Assembly (NCBI GenBank): GCA_964581175.1
Contig: CAZONI010000006.1
Coordinates: forward strand, 1 to 64,000
DNA: 64,000 bases
Direction: 5' to 3'
Source: B46-G9 sp964581175
Lineage (GTDB): Bacteria; Desulfobacterota; DSM-4660; Desulfatiglandales; Desulfatiglandaceae
Below, one piece after another: positions 44,529-53,266 of the stretch; within the stretch, counting starts at the first letter, position 1; every line of letters begins with the position of its first letter. A program made the position numbers and the translations under genes. The notes beneath the pieces were generated by a model. That model saw nothing but the letters and a program-made list of their open reading frames with translations. It ran no database searches and had not been told where the DNA came from.

Positions 44529-44532
44529 ACCA

Positions 44533-47286
44533 TCAATGATCCAAAGCCTCCCTCACATTTCTCGACAGCTTCTCGAGGGTGTAGGGTTTCTGTATGAAAC
44601 CCCTGCAGCCGCGATCCAGTATCTCTTGTGCCTGTCCGTTGAGACTGTAGCCGCTCGATAGGAGCACATTGATAGACGGATCGATCTGCTTCAAGCGATC
44701 ATAGGTCTCTCCGCCGCTCATTTTCGGCATGATCATATCCAGGATGACGAGATCAATCCCCTCCTTTTCCTTGCGATAGATCTCCAACGCTTCCTGTCCG
44801 CTTTTGGCCGTTTTCACGTGGAATCCCAATCTTGACAGGAACTGGTGTCCAAGTTCTACGATCGCATCCTCGTCGTCCACAAAGAGGATGGTCTCGCTCC
44901 CATTGAGAATGCTCCTGCTCGGTTCCGCCGTCTCGCGAATTTCCTTAGCCGTTGCCGGAAGGTAGACATTGAACGTGCTCCCCTCACCCTTTTCGCTGTA
45001 TACGTTGATGACACCATTATGGTTTCTGATAATTCCGTATGCGGAAGCCAGCCCCAGTCCGGTCCCGCGGCCCATCTGCCGGGTTGTGAAGAATGGGTCG
45101 AAGACCCTTTTCAGGACGGCTTCATCCATACCGATCCCGATATCCGTAACAGATATTCTGACGAATCTTCCAGGCGCGATTCCGTAAGCTCTGACTTCGT
45201 ATTCACTGAGAGTGAGATTCTGGGTCTCTATAAACAGTTCCCCCCCTTCAGGCATTGCATGCCAGGCATTGACGTAAAGGTTCAAAAGCACCTGTTCAAT
45301 TTGGCCCTGGTCCACCTCCACGGTCCAGAGGTCTTCCTGAAACCGTTCGTGAATGCTGATCTCTTTCTTCGTCCGGCTGAACAGATCCGCGCTCGCCCTG
45401 ATCAATTCGTTCAGGTTCGTCGGCTTCACTTCATACTTTCCCCTCCGGGCAGCCCCCAGAAGCTGCCTTGTCAACTCGGAACCATTCTTGACCAGCTTCT
45501 CTATGCTCCTGAGGTTCCCGTAGTGGGGATTTTCGGAATCCATGTCCAGGAGGACCAGAGAAGCGTTTCCCTGGATGCCCATGAGAAGGTTATTGAAGTC
45601 ATGGGCTATTCCGCCCGCCAGGGTCCCTATGGCTTCCATCTTCTTGGCCTGGAGGAGTTGGGCCTCCATTTTTTTCTGTGGGGTCAGATCCTTGAGAAAA
45701 TTGAGTGTTGCCGGTCTTTCTTCCCAGGAAATCGGGAGATGATTGAGTTCGACCCACAGAATTTCTCCCTTCTTGTTTACGAGACGAAAAGACTGGGTGC
45801 TCAGGCAACGTTCCTCGGTTTCAGGCTTGTCCTGATATCCTTCAGGAAAGACAGTCCTGTCTTCTGAATGAACAAGATCCAGGAAGGACATGCTTGCCAA
45901 TTCTTCCGTCGAATAGCCTGTCAGTTCTTTGGTCCGGGAATTTGGGAATTTCACCGCCTCATCCTGAATGATGAAGATGCCTTCATTGGCATTTTCCACC
46001 ACCAGGCGATGCTTCTCCTCACTCTCCCTCAATGCGCGTTCCGCCTTCCTCTGTTCAGTTCGGTCCCGTGAAATCCCGCGGAAGCCTACGGGTTCTCCGG
46101 AAGAATTCCTGATAAGCGAGGCCGAAGACTCGGTCATCACTACTGAACCGTCCTTTTTTATGACCTCGAAGTCGATGAACTTTGCGGGAACGCCGGTCTT
46201 GTATATTTGGTTGTAGATAGAGAAAATCTGCCCTCTGTCTTGAGGCGACGAAAACTGCCTGTAATTCATGTTCATCACTTCATCGCGAGGGTAGCCGTGA
46301 ATCCTGCACAATGCTTCGTTGAAGTACGTAAAATTCCCAGCCAGATCTACCTCCCAATACCCCTCTTCCATGGTCTCGAGAATATTGCGATACCTTTCCT
46401 CACTCTGACGGAGAGCATTTTGAGCCTCCTTCAGGGAAGTGATGACCGTGGCCACCACCAGCACGCAGGCCTCTCCTTTGAACCTGATCGGCCTCGCTGA
46501 CACGAGGTCGTCCATGATATTCCCGTCCTTGGCCTGGAACCGTACCTCAAGTGCGTCTACCCCGCCGTCGCACTCTAAGGCTTCAGTTAACCGGAGCCGG
46601 TCGGAAGGATCAGGGTAGAGGTTCAGATCCAGGCTGGTCTTTCCGATGATCTCCTCGGTGCTGTACCCGGTCAGCCGGCAAAAGGCCTCATTGACTTGGA
46701 TGTAACGGCCATCCCCTGCGCGGAGAATGGCAATGGCATCAGGGGCCAGCGCGAGAACACTCCGGTGACTTTCCTCACTTTCCTTGAGCGCTTCTTGGAC
46801 CTGGTTCAGGGGGGTGACGGCTTTGCATACAGAAATAAGACGTGCTTCTCCCTGATACCGGATGGGCATGACAGACAAAAGGTCATCCCGGACACTCCCA
46901 TCCTTGACTCTGAACCGCACTTCAAGTCCATCCACCCGGCCGTTCTTTCGAAGACATTGCGCTATTCGATTCCGGTCGGCGAGGTCCGCATACAGATTCA
47001 GTTCCAGAGGGGTCCGGCCTATCGCTTCCTCTACGCTGTACCCAGTCAAACGAGTGAAGGCTTCATTGACGAATACGTAGCGGCCGTCAGACACACGGTT
47101 GATGGCGACGGCATCGGAGGTCATGGCGAGGAAGGCTGCGAACATCTCCTCATATTGGCGGAGAGGTACATCAAGGGAGCGGGCGTTCCCCTGTAAATGC
47201 TCCTGTAAAGATCTGGGTTTGGCCATGGTTCCCTCAAGATCTGGAATCCGCTTCTTGAGCTCCGCGCAGGTCGGCTTTTCTGCCAT
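44533..47286 (-). CDS. Hybrid PAS-domain sensor histidine kinase
   Basis: A 917-residue soluble hybrid kinase from the ATG at 47286 (MAEKPTCAELKKR, a start common in Desulfobacterota kinases, with CTGGAG upstream). Four PAS domains lie at about 40-165, 170-295, 300-425 and 430-550. The first two are close duplicates (both contain DGRYxxVNEAF.RLTGYS.EE.IG.T). HisKA has GGIAHDFNNLLMGIQG, HATPase has GTGLGLASAYGI, and a C-terminal receiver has phospho-acceptor Asp in LVILDMIMPKMSGGE. No TM helix, so it senses a cytoplasmic ligand. No partner gene adjacent. Confidence 0.9.
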   Translation of the reverse strand: MAEKPTCAELKKRIPDLEGTMAKPRSLQEHLQGNARSLDVPLRQYEEMFAAFLAMTSDAVAINRVSDGRYVFVNEAFTRLTGYSVEEAIGRTPLELNLYADLADRNRIAQCLRKNGRVDGLEVRFRVKDGSVRDDLLSVMPIRYQGEARLISVCKAVTPLNQVQEALKESEESHRSVLALAPDAIAILRAGDGRYIQVNEAFCRLTGYSTEEIIGKTSLDLNLYPDPSDRLRLTEALECDGGVDALEVRFQAKDGNIMDDLVSARPIRFKGEACVLVVATVITSLKEAQNALRQSEERYRNILETMEEGYWEVDLAGNFTYFNEALCRIHGYPRDEVMNMNYRQFSSPQDRGQIFSIYNQIYKTGVPAKFIDFEVIKKDGSVVMTESSASLIRNSSGEPVGFRGISRDRTEQRKAERALRESEEKHRLVVENANEGIFIIQDEAVKFPNSRTKELTGYSTEELASMSFLDLVHSEDRTVFPEGYQDKPETEERCLSTQSFRLVNKKGEILWVELNHLPISWEERPATLNFLKDLTPQKKMEAQLLQAKKMEAIGTLAGGIAHDFNNLLMGIQGNASLVLLDMDSENPHYGNLRSIEKLVKNGSELTRQLLGAARRGKYEVKPTNLNELIRASADLFSRTKKEISIHERFQEDLWTVEVDQGQIEQVLLNLYVNAWHAMPEGGELFIETQNLTLSEYEVRAYGIAPGRFVRISVTDIGIGMDEAVLKRVFDPFFTTRQMGRGTGLGLASAYGIIRNHNGVINVYSEKGEGSTFNVYLPATAKEIRETAEPSRSILNGSETILFVDDEDAIVELGHQFLSRLGFHVKTAKSGQEALEIYRKEKEGIDLVILDMIMPKMSGGETYDRLKQIDPSINVLLSSGYSLNGQAQEILDRGCRGFIQKPYTLEKLSRNVREALDH

Positions 47287-47692
47287 CTGTTTCTCCAGGT
47301 ATTTTTCTCCCGGGTGATGCGTTGTTTCCACCCTTTTGTCACGAAAGCGGTATTGCCCCTTTTTCCCATCGGCAAATTATACATTTCGCATGAAAATTTT
47401 CCGCTTCGTCGACATCGCCCTCAACATCGTCATGCTGCCTCTCAACGTGGGCGGAATTCTTCTCAATGATTGACAAACGGCCGTCGACAGTGATATGGCA
47501 CAGTCAAACAATATCGAATAAGCTGTTCCCGTGCATACAGGAACCGTTTCTCCAAAATATCGGACCGTTGCCCCTCTGAATGGGGTTGACGGGTATGAGG
47601 GACGAATCGGGTGCTTTCCTGACCGAATCAGCTAAGAAGTTGAGGAGGTTCACAAAGGAATAAACCCAGAGTATATGCGCAAGGGTGTCCGT
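47287..47692. other. Intergenic region between divergent kinase and yajD-like genes
   Basis: About 400 bases. Nothing with coding character was found; frames on the minus strand overlapping the yajD-like gene are shadows. A promoter for the kinase should lie near 47330-47400, where A/T-rich stretches occur, but no clear -35/-10 pair can be assigned. Confidence 0.4.
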
Positions 47693-48079
47693 ATGCAGGA
47701 TACGAGGAGTGGAGAAAAAAGCGAGAAAATAAAGCAGACTGTTGCACAGGTGCGCCGTGACCAGGAACGCCGGGAAAAGACCTACCGGGAACGGGCACTG
47801 AAACTTTTCCCATGGGTGTGCGGGCGCTGCGGACGGGAATTTTCCGGCAAGAATCTTCGCTTGCTTACTGTTCACCACAAGGACCACAACCATGAGAACA
47901 ATCCTCCCGACGGAAGCAACTGGGAACTCTTATGTGTGTACTGTCATGATAATGAACACTCGCGCTATCTGGATGCGGAGTGGTCTGACGGCCCCACGCC
48001 GGGGGGTAATCAAGGGCCGTCCTCTACCTACAAGCCCTTTGCGGGCCTCGATTCCCTGCTGAAGGACAAGAAAGAATAG
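47693..48079 (+). CDS. yajD: HNH nuclease-like protein, YajD type
   Basis: A 128-residue protein clearly similar to E. coli YajD over its whole length: YRERALKLFPWVCGRCGREF, LTVHHKDHNHENNPPDGSNW, ELLCVYCHDNEHSRY and the C-terminal KPFAGLDSLLKDKK. The HNH core has His-His-Asp and two zinc CxxC pairs. Function in YajD is unproven, probably nucleic acid cleavage or repair. ATG at 47693 chosen over 47675. Confidence 0.88.
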   Translation: MQDTRSGEKSEKIKQTVAQVRRDQERREKTYRERALKLFPWVCGRCGREFSGKNLRLLTVHHKDHNHENNPPDGSNWELLCVYCHDNEHSRYLDAEWSDGPTPGGNQGPSSTYKPFAGLDSLLKDKKE

Positions 48080-48116
48080 CAGCCTGCTATTCTGACCGGG
48101 CATTTGATGACGGAAT

Positions 48117-48196
48117 GACGGAAGAAAAGGCTCCCTCCCTGAGCCTTCCTAAGAGACTCCCTGATGCCTCTCGCTTTGCGGGAAGAGACTCACTCA
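48117..48196. repeat. Dispersed palindromic element, copy C (partial)
   Basis: On the minus strand this repeats the flank and left arm of copy A (the flank GTGAGTCTCTTCCCGC then GAGAGGCATC), ending near an AGCCTTTTCTTCC block. The interior of copies A and B is missing. Its left end lies between the yajD-like stop and the methyltransferase stop. Confidence 0.6.
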
Positions 48197-48823
48197 GTTC
48201 CGGCATACCATGATCTTGGATCTTCCTCTCACTGTTTTTACTTTTTCAACGAACCTGAAATGCTTCTCCAAGGCCTCCCTTTCATGCCTGAGGGTGTTTA
48301 AAGCCCTCTTGGCGCCCATGGAAAGAAGCCGGATATAGAGCAGTGTCCTGATTACAGGATTCTCCGGGAGGTCGTGTTCCATCATGAGGAAAGATCTTCC
48401 CGGCTTGAGGATCCGGACACTTTCCTTTAACATTCGCTGCCGGGTTTCTCCCTTTAACTCGTAGAAAGCATGAGAACAGGTCACCGCATCAAAGCTATTA
48501 TCTTGGAAGGGGAGATATGCCACGTCTGATGCCAGTATTTCGATATTTGTGTACGCACTGGTTTTTGTCCTGCAGACTTCCAGCATGCCCAGTGAAAAAT
48601 CGACTCCCACAATAAGCCCCTTTGCTCCCACCCTCTGCTGCAGGTATCGCAATAATGTCCCCGTTCCGGTGCACATATCCAGGACGGAATCCCCTTCGCT
48701 GACAGGAATTCTAGCGGAGAAGAATTTCCTCAATTCACCTTGGGTGTCACGGGAGTGAAGGGCAACAAATCGGTCGTAATATCTTGAAAAGGCGTCATAG
48801 TATCTTCTTCTGAAATTTCTCAT
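48194..48823 (-). CDS. Class I SAM-dependent methyltransferase (UbiE-like)
   Basis: A 209-residue methyltransferase from the ATG at 48823, with GGGAG upstream; the frame to 48967 lacks support. SAM-binding motif I is DSVLDMCTGTGTLL, followed by GVDFSLGMLEV (motif II), LPFQDNSFDAVTCSHAFYEL (motif post-II) and RILKPGRSFLMMEHDLP. The N terminus RRRYYDAFSRYYDRFV resembles UbiE/COQ5 enzymes that methylate quinones or lipids. No ubiquinone or menaquinone genes are adjacent. Confidence 0.87.
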   Translation of the reverse strand: MRNFRRRYYDAFSRYYDRFVALHSRDTQGELRKFFSARIPVSEGDSVLDMCTGTGTLLRYLQQRVGAKGLIVGVDFSLGMLEVCRTKTSAYTNIEILASDVAYLPFQDNSFDAVTCSHAFYELKGETRQRMLKESVRILKPGRSFLMMEHDLPENPVIRTLLYIRLLSMGAKRALNTLRHEREALEKHFRFVEKVKTVRGRSKIMVCRN

Positions 48824-49017
48824 GGCCATCTCCCGCAGTGTGTTATTATATATATCAACGGACATTAAGACAAAGATGAAACACAACCATAACACACCAA
48901 TTTTTTCCCCTGCTGGTCGGAAAACCGGGAAAAAAATTCCGCTGCCTCCATCCTGTTGCCTTCGCATATAGGACTATTTATCCATGAATACGAATAGTTA
49001 TGCTCAATAAGGGAGAT

Positions 49018-49034
49018 TTGGCACGGTCTTGGCT
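49018..49034 (+). promoter_or_regulatory. Near-consensus sigma-54 promoter
   Basis: TTGGCACGGTCTTGGCT matches the YTGGCACGRNNNTTGCW consensus at all but one specified position. The invariant GG (49020-49021) and GC (49032-49033) are exactly 10 bases apart. The start would fall near 49045, about 80 bases before the MotB-like ATG. It implies activation by an AAA+ enhancer-binding protein encoded elsewhere. Confidence 0.7.
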
Positions 49035-49126
49035 TTAGAACTCCTCTATGAATTAGGATGCATGAGGGTCACCCGCGAATCCGGGGTCCTTTGAGACTTG
49101 GAGCGTTTTGCAGAGAAAGGGTATGG

Positions 49127-49837
49127 ATGGATTGGGAGCGTTTTGATAGTGAAACTGCTGGGAAATTGAATGGATGCATTGCAGGGGTGAACACAAACGA
49201 GCGTTCGGGATTCATTTCCGTCGGAGAGCTGTTTCAACAGAATGGGCCCGAACATCGGTCCCAATGGCACATTCCCTGGTCGGACCTGATGATGACCATG
49301 TTCATCCTTTTCGCGGTGATGTACGTCTTTGCATCTTCCAGACAGCCGGCTGTCACACCAAAATTGAAAGACACGGCACCCGGTATTTCCACCGTCTATA
49401 ACCTCAGCAAGACGACCGTGGAAAAAAATCACCTGGAGAATTTTGCTTCCGTTGAGCTCGTTCGCAATAAAGCGGTCCGCATTCTCCTGACCAGCGACCT
49501 TATGTTTGACACGGGCAAGGCCGATCTGAAAGGCGGGGCGGTCGAAGTTCTCAGAAAGATTGCGGCAATTTTGCGGAGAACGCCGTACCTGGTAAACCTG
49601 GTTGGTCATACAGACGATATCCCCATCCATACCAGCCAGTTCCCGAGCAACTGGGAACTTTCCACGGCACGGGCCTCTGCGGTTGCCAGATTCCTCACGG
49701 AGGAGATGAAGATTCCTCCGGAACGTTTCTGCATAAGCGGATATGCTGATTACCATCCCCTTCGGCCCAACGTTTCCCCGGAAAATCGGGCAGTGAATCG
49801 AAGGGTTGAGATCATAATTACCAAGGAGACAATTTGA
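49127..49837 (+). CDS. MotB/OmpA-like stator subunit
   Basis: A 236-residue inner-membrane protein with one TM helix (about 63-80) opening with PWSDLMMTMFILFAVMYVF, which contains the proton-carrying Asp of MotB proteins. The C-terminal OmpA-like peptidoglycan-binding domain has VGHTDDIPI, NWELSTARASAVARFL, GYAD and NRAVNRRVEIII. The ATG at 49127 is preferred over 49058; AGAAAGGG is upstream. It is paired with a MotA-like gene but placed first, opposite to the usual motAB order, and no flagellar genes are near. It may power flagella or another TolQR-like process. Confidence 0.87.
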   Translation: MDWERFDSETAGKLNGCIAGVNTNERSGFISVGELFQQNGPEHRSQWHIPWSDLMMTMFILFAVMYVFASSRQPAVTPKLKDTAPGISTVYNLSKTTVEKNHLENFASVELVRNKAVRILLTSDLMFDTGKADLKGGAVEVLRKIAAILRRTPYLVNLVGHTDDIPIHTSQFPSNWELSTARASAVARFLTEEMKIPPERFCISGYADYHPLRPNVSPENRAVNRRVEIIITKETI

Positions 49838-49839
49838 AT

Positions 49840-50721
49840 ATGCGAGGGCATATCTGGAGAGAAAACAGCACAGGGCTGGGTATTTTCATTTGCATCGTCA
49901 TTTTCGGATCGGGATTCCTGCTTGCAGGAAACATCGGTCTTTATTTCAACCTAATAGGGATGCTCATTGTTGCAGCCGGCACGCTTGGCGCAACTCTGAT
50001 CGGATGTTCCACCAGGCGTTTGAAGATCGTGTACAAAATCCTGGTGAGATCCTTCCGCACACCGGTAAAACAGCCTCAAGAAATCGTGGAAATACTGGTT
50101 GATCTATCAGTAAAAAGCAGGATGAGGGGTATCCTTTCTCTTGAAGAAGATGAAGGAGAGACTTCGCTTCTGTTTTTGCGGAGGGCACTCGGTTTATTGG
50201 TTGACGGATATAAGACAGAAGAGATCACCGAGATCCTCACGACCGAGATGTATTTCTTCAGGCTGCGGCGGGCCGAATCCGAGCGGGTTTTGAGAACCAT
50301 GGGCGACCTTTCCCCCTCGTTCGGAATCGTGGGGAGCATCATCGGCCTCATCGGGATGATCGCGGGCTCAGGAAACACGTCGACCATCCTGTCCACCATA
50401 CCCATCGCCCTGACTTCCACCCTTTATGGGATCATTTTCACCAACTTCTTTTTCCATCCTTTTGAGGCCAAGATCGCGGAGAGAACAAACCAGGAACTGC
50501 TCCTGCAGAAGATCATAATGGAGGGTGCCATTGCCATTGCAACGGAGCTGAACCCGAGAATCCTTGAAGCGAAATTAAAGTCGTTCCTGACACCTTCCTC
50601 CCGAAGAGGGAGGCTGGTTTCCCTTCGGAGAATCCAGGAGAAATTCAAGATCCAAGACGCACCTCTGACTCCGTCGTTTCCACAACCACCGACCGTCGGG
50701 CACACGGAAGGAGTGGGATAA
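49840..50721 (+). CDS. MotA/ExbB-like proton channel subunit
   Basis: A 293-residue protein with two N-terminal TM helices (about 10-30 and 32-52), a large cytoplasmic loop (LSLEEDEGETSLLFLRRALGLLVDGY as in MotA) and two further TM helices (about 160-180 and 190-215, SFGIVGSIIGLIGMI and LTSTLYGIIFTNF). It forms the proton path with the upstream MotB-like protein, whose stop lies 2 bases before. AAGGAGAC precedes the ATG; a TTG six bases earlier is in frame. Confidence 0.87.
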   Translation: MRGHIWRENSTGLGIFICIVIFGSGFLLAGNIGLYFNLIGMLIVAAGTLGATLIGCSTRRLKIVYKILVRSFRTPVKQPQEIVEILVDLSVKSRMRGILSLEEDEGETSLLFLRRALGLLVDGYKTEEITEILTTEMYFFRLRRAESERVLRTMGDLSPSFGIVGSIIGLIGMIAGSGNTSTILSTIPIALTSTLYGIIFTNFFFHPFEAKIAERTNQELLLQKIIMEGAIAIATELNPRILEAKLKSFLTPSSRRGRLVSLRRIQEKFKIQDAPLTPSFPQPPTVGHTEGVG

Positions 50722-51066
50722 GAATGAGTCTTCTTGCCCTCAAGACAAATTTGACGTATAAATGTCCCTGTCGACCGGAAGTCAACAATGGCAAGGGTTA
50801 GTTCTGGCTGAACCCTCCCTCTCTGGAGTAAACCCAGGAGAGGCTCTCCAGATCCGGGATCTGGAAAACCGTGAGGCTCAAGGAGGACGCCATTTCTTCC
50901 GTTCCGAGGCTCCGGGCTCCCCCACTGATAAGTCACGAAAAGACGGTGCCCTCTCACCAGTCACTTCAGAAAAGGCGTCCTCCTTGAGCCTCAGGATGGT
51001 TCCCGCTCTGCGGGAGGAGACTCACTGCGGCGCTGCTGAACGAAACCTGTTTTGAAAGGGATCGTT
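50722..51066. other. Intergenic region holding repeat copy B
   Basis: About 345 bases between the MotA-like and FMN reductase genes. Most is occupied by a dispersed palindromic element (50873-50992) and its flank to about 51035. No gene is supported. Confidence 0.5.
50873..50992. repeat. Dispersed palindromic element, copy B
   Basis: Perfect 19-base inverted arms (50873-50891 and 50974-50992) enclose an 82-base interior that matches copy A blocks (50890-50918 identical; 50919-50976 one change). A flank related to that of copy A follows on the right, inverted, at about 50998-51035. The middle 72 bases of copy A are missing. No ORF or transposase. Confidence 0.78.
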
Positions 51067-51651
51067 ATGTCACGATTGCTGGCCATCCATGGAAGTCCGC
51101 GGCGAAAGGGCAATACTGCTCTGCTTTTGCATGAGGCGATAAGGGGAGCTCGTGAGGCGGGCGGGGAGGTGGAGGAAGTCGTTCTCAGGGATCTCAAGAT
51201 GTCTCCATGCCTTGAGATTTATGGGTGCAAGAAGACAGGCCGGTGTGTCATAGCGGACGATTTTCAGAAAATCTACGATCTGCTTCTTTCCTCTCAAGGG
51301 ATCATCCTGGCATCACCCATATTTTTCTATACGGTCAGCGCCCACACAAAGATCCTGATGGACCGCTGTCAGTCTTTGTGGGTAAAGAAATACTGGATAG
51401 AAAAGACGCCTTTTGGAAAGCGTGACGCAGCCAAGAAGGCCCTTTTTATATCCGTTGGCGCAACGAAGGGGAAAAAGCTGTTTGACGGCGTTCTTCTCAC
51501 CGTCAGGTATTTCCTGGATACCTTTAACGCGGAGCTCTGGAAATCTTTGCTCTATCGAGGCCTTGATTTCGAAGGCGATGTCCTGAAACACCCTGAATAT
51601 CTCGAAGAGGTCTATCAGGCCGGAAAGGAAATGGCCCGCATCCTTCAGTAA
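51067..51651 (+). CDS. NADPH-dependent FMN reductase/flavodoxin-like protein
   Basis: A 194-residue flavoprotein of the iron-sulfur flavoprotein/NADPH-FMN reductase type. The FMN loop is IHGSPRRKGNTALLL; CLEIYGCKKTGRCVIADDF carries the CxxxC..C region seen in Isf-like proteins, and GIILASPIFFYTVSAHTKILMDR is the second flavin segment. ATG at 51067 (MSRLLAI) chosen over 51052. It could serve in electron transfer or nitro/quinone reduction. Confidence 0.86.
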   Translation: MSRLLAIHGSPRRKGNTALLLHEAIRGAREAGGEVEEVVLRDLKMSPCLEIYGCKKTGRCVIADDFQKIYDLLLSSQGIILASPIFFYTVSAHTKILMDRCQSLWVKKYWIEKTPFGKRDAAKKALFISVGATKGKKLFDGVLLTVRYFLDTFNAELWKSLLYRGLDFEGDVLKHPEYLEEVYQAGKEMARILQ

Positions 51652-51725
51652 GTCTCTTGTTTCCCGTTGTGGGAACGACCATCATCCCGGACCTTGAGAA
51701 GACCCCTTTTGCATTTGGGGCATAA

Positions 51726-51755
51726 TTTGACCGACTGGTCAAATCATAGTATGCT
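51726..51755 (+). promoter_or_regulatory. corA promoter overlapped by TetR-type operator
   Basis: TTTGACC-GACT-GGTCAAA (51726-51743) is a perfect 7-base inverted repeat of the kind bound by many TetR-family repressors. It covers TTGACC (-35, 51727-51732), which is 17 bases from TATGCT (-10, 51750-51755). Occupancy would block the promoter of the corA-like gene 61 bases on. Confidence 0.55.
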
Positions 51756-51816
51756 CTCCGCAGCCATAGAAGAGGGCAAGCACACGTTTTGAAGAACCAG
51801 CACGAGGGAATGAGTT

Positions 51817-52881
51817 ATGGCCTTGTCACGAAAAAAGAGCTCGGTAAAGGCCGGCCTGCCTCCGGGCACGCTGGTCCATGTGGGTGAAAAAAAGACCGAA
51901 AAGGTTCGGATACGGCTCATTGAATACGACGAACAGGGAATTCGAGAGACGGACTTGGACCCCGGACATGATTTCAGTTCTCCTGGAGAGCGACCCTCCG
52001 TAACCTGGATTAATATAGACGGGCTCTGGGATGTTGGACTTATAGAGAGGGTCGGACTGGCTTTCGGCCTTCATTCTCTGGCGCTGGAGGATATCGTTAA
52101 TACCAATCAACGCCCAAAACTGGATGATTACGAGGATTACCTTTTCCTGGTGTCAAAGATGATTTCCTATGATCCGTCCCAGCGCAGCCTGCAGAGTGAA
52201 CAGTTGAGCATAGTATTAGGCAAACATTTTTTGCTGACATTCCAGGAGAAGCCGGGGGATATCTTCGATCCGATCAGGCAAAGGCTCAGAAACGGGAAAG
52301 GCAGGGTTAGAAAAATGGGGCCGGACTACCTGGCCTACGCCCTCCTGGACGCGGTGGTGGACAGCTACTTCCTTGCGCTCGAAAATGTTGGCGAGGACAT
52401 CGAAGATCTGGAGGATGAAATCCTCAAAAACCCAGGAACCTCAACGGTGCAGCGTGTCCATGGCCTCAAGCTGGATCTGCTGTTCGTACGCAAGTCCGTG
52501 TGGCCCTTGAGGGAGATCATAAGCGGCATGGAACGGGGAGAATCCGATCTCGTCGAGCGAAAGACGATTCTTTTCTTGAGAGACCTGTATGACCATACCA
52601 TCCAGGTCATCGACACGGTAGAAACCTATCGCGATACCGTCACCGGACTTCTGGATATCTACCTTTCCAGCCTGAGCAACAAACTGAACGAAATCATGAA
52701 GGTGTTGACCATCATCGCAACGCTTTTTATTCCCCTCACCTTCATAGCGGGGATTTACGGTATGAACTTCAAATTCATGCCCGAGCTGGAATGGAAATGG
52801 GGGTACCCGTTGGTGATTCTGCTGATGGTCATTGTGGGTGCGATCATGCTTGCCTGGTTTCGAAAGAAGCGCTTGATGTAA
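51817..52881 (+). CDS. corA: CorA-family magnesium/cobalt transporter
   Basis: A 354-residue CorA channel. The large N-terminal cytoplasmic domain (ALEDIVNTNQRPKLDDYEDYLF) is followed by the long stalk helix, then two TM helices (about 295-315 and 328-348). The signature GMNFKFMPEL links them; the second helix ends in basic FRKKRLM. It conducts Mg2+ and sometimes Co2+ or Ni2+. Length is normal. Controlled, by the sequence, from a TetR-type operator. Confidence 0.94.
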   Translation: MALSRKKSSVKAGLPPGTLVHVGEKKTEKVRIRLIEYDEQGIRETDLDPGHDFSSPGERPSVTWINIDGLWDVGLIERVGLAFGLHSLALEDIVNTNQRPKLDDYEDYLFLVSKMISYDPSQRSLQSEQLSIVLGKHFLLTFQEKPGDIFDPIRQRLRNGKGRVRKMGPDYLAYALLDAVVDSYFLALENVGEDIEDLEDEILKNPGTSTVQRVHGLKLDLLFVRKSVWPLREIISGMERGESDLVERKTILFLRDLYDHTIQVIDTVETYRDTVTGLLDIYLSSLSNKLNEIMKVLTIIATLFIPLTFIAGIYGMNFKFMPELEWKWGYPLVILLMVIVGAIMLAWFRKKRLM

Positions 52882-53266
52882 GAGAAGACTCCATGCGCTC
52901 CGCCGGATTCTGCAAACAAGCCTCCTCCTGCGGGGGCTCAGGGAAGAAATGACTTCCTCCCTGAGCACAGGGATTCACCGGATGCTCTTCTAGGCCCGGG
53001 TCGGGAGAGCCTTTTCCGGGTTTATACCGGAGAGGAAGGATTCGGTTACGACTAATCTGCTGAAATGGAGCACACCATAAAGTGATCGATTGGCCTATGG
53101 GAAGCCTGTTCGTTTTCCTGGGTATCAGACTGGCCCTGTCGAGTCGACGGTAAGTGCAAAGCCTCAGGGGCGCAAAACTCTCCACTTAAACAGCCACGAT
53201 AATGGTTTACTGTTCGGTGCCGGTGTTTTATAATCCTTATACACTGCAACGGGAAGGGAGAAGCGG
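52882..53266. other. Intergenic region between corA and DUF4230 gene
   Basis: About 385 bases. A hairpin at 52936-52966 (see separate entry) lies 55 bases after corA. No coding sequence could be supported. A TTATA-rich segment near 53225 (TTTTATAATCC) precedes the GTG start at 53267 and may be a -10 region. Confidence 0.45.
52936..52966. terminator. Hairpin downstream of corA
   Basis: GCTCAGGGAAG (52936-52946) pairs with CTTCC..CCTGAGC (52953-52966), with a three-base bulge and six-base loop. No T-run follows, so it may be a weak terminator or a decayed copy of the dispersed element, whose arm sequences look related. Confidence 0.4.
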
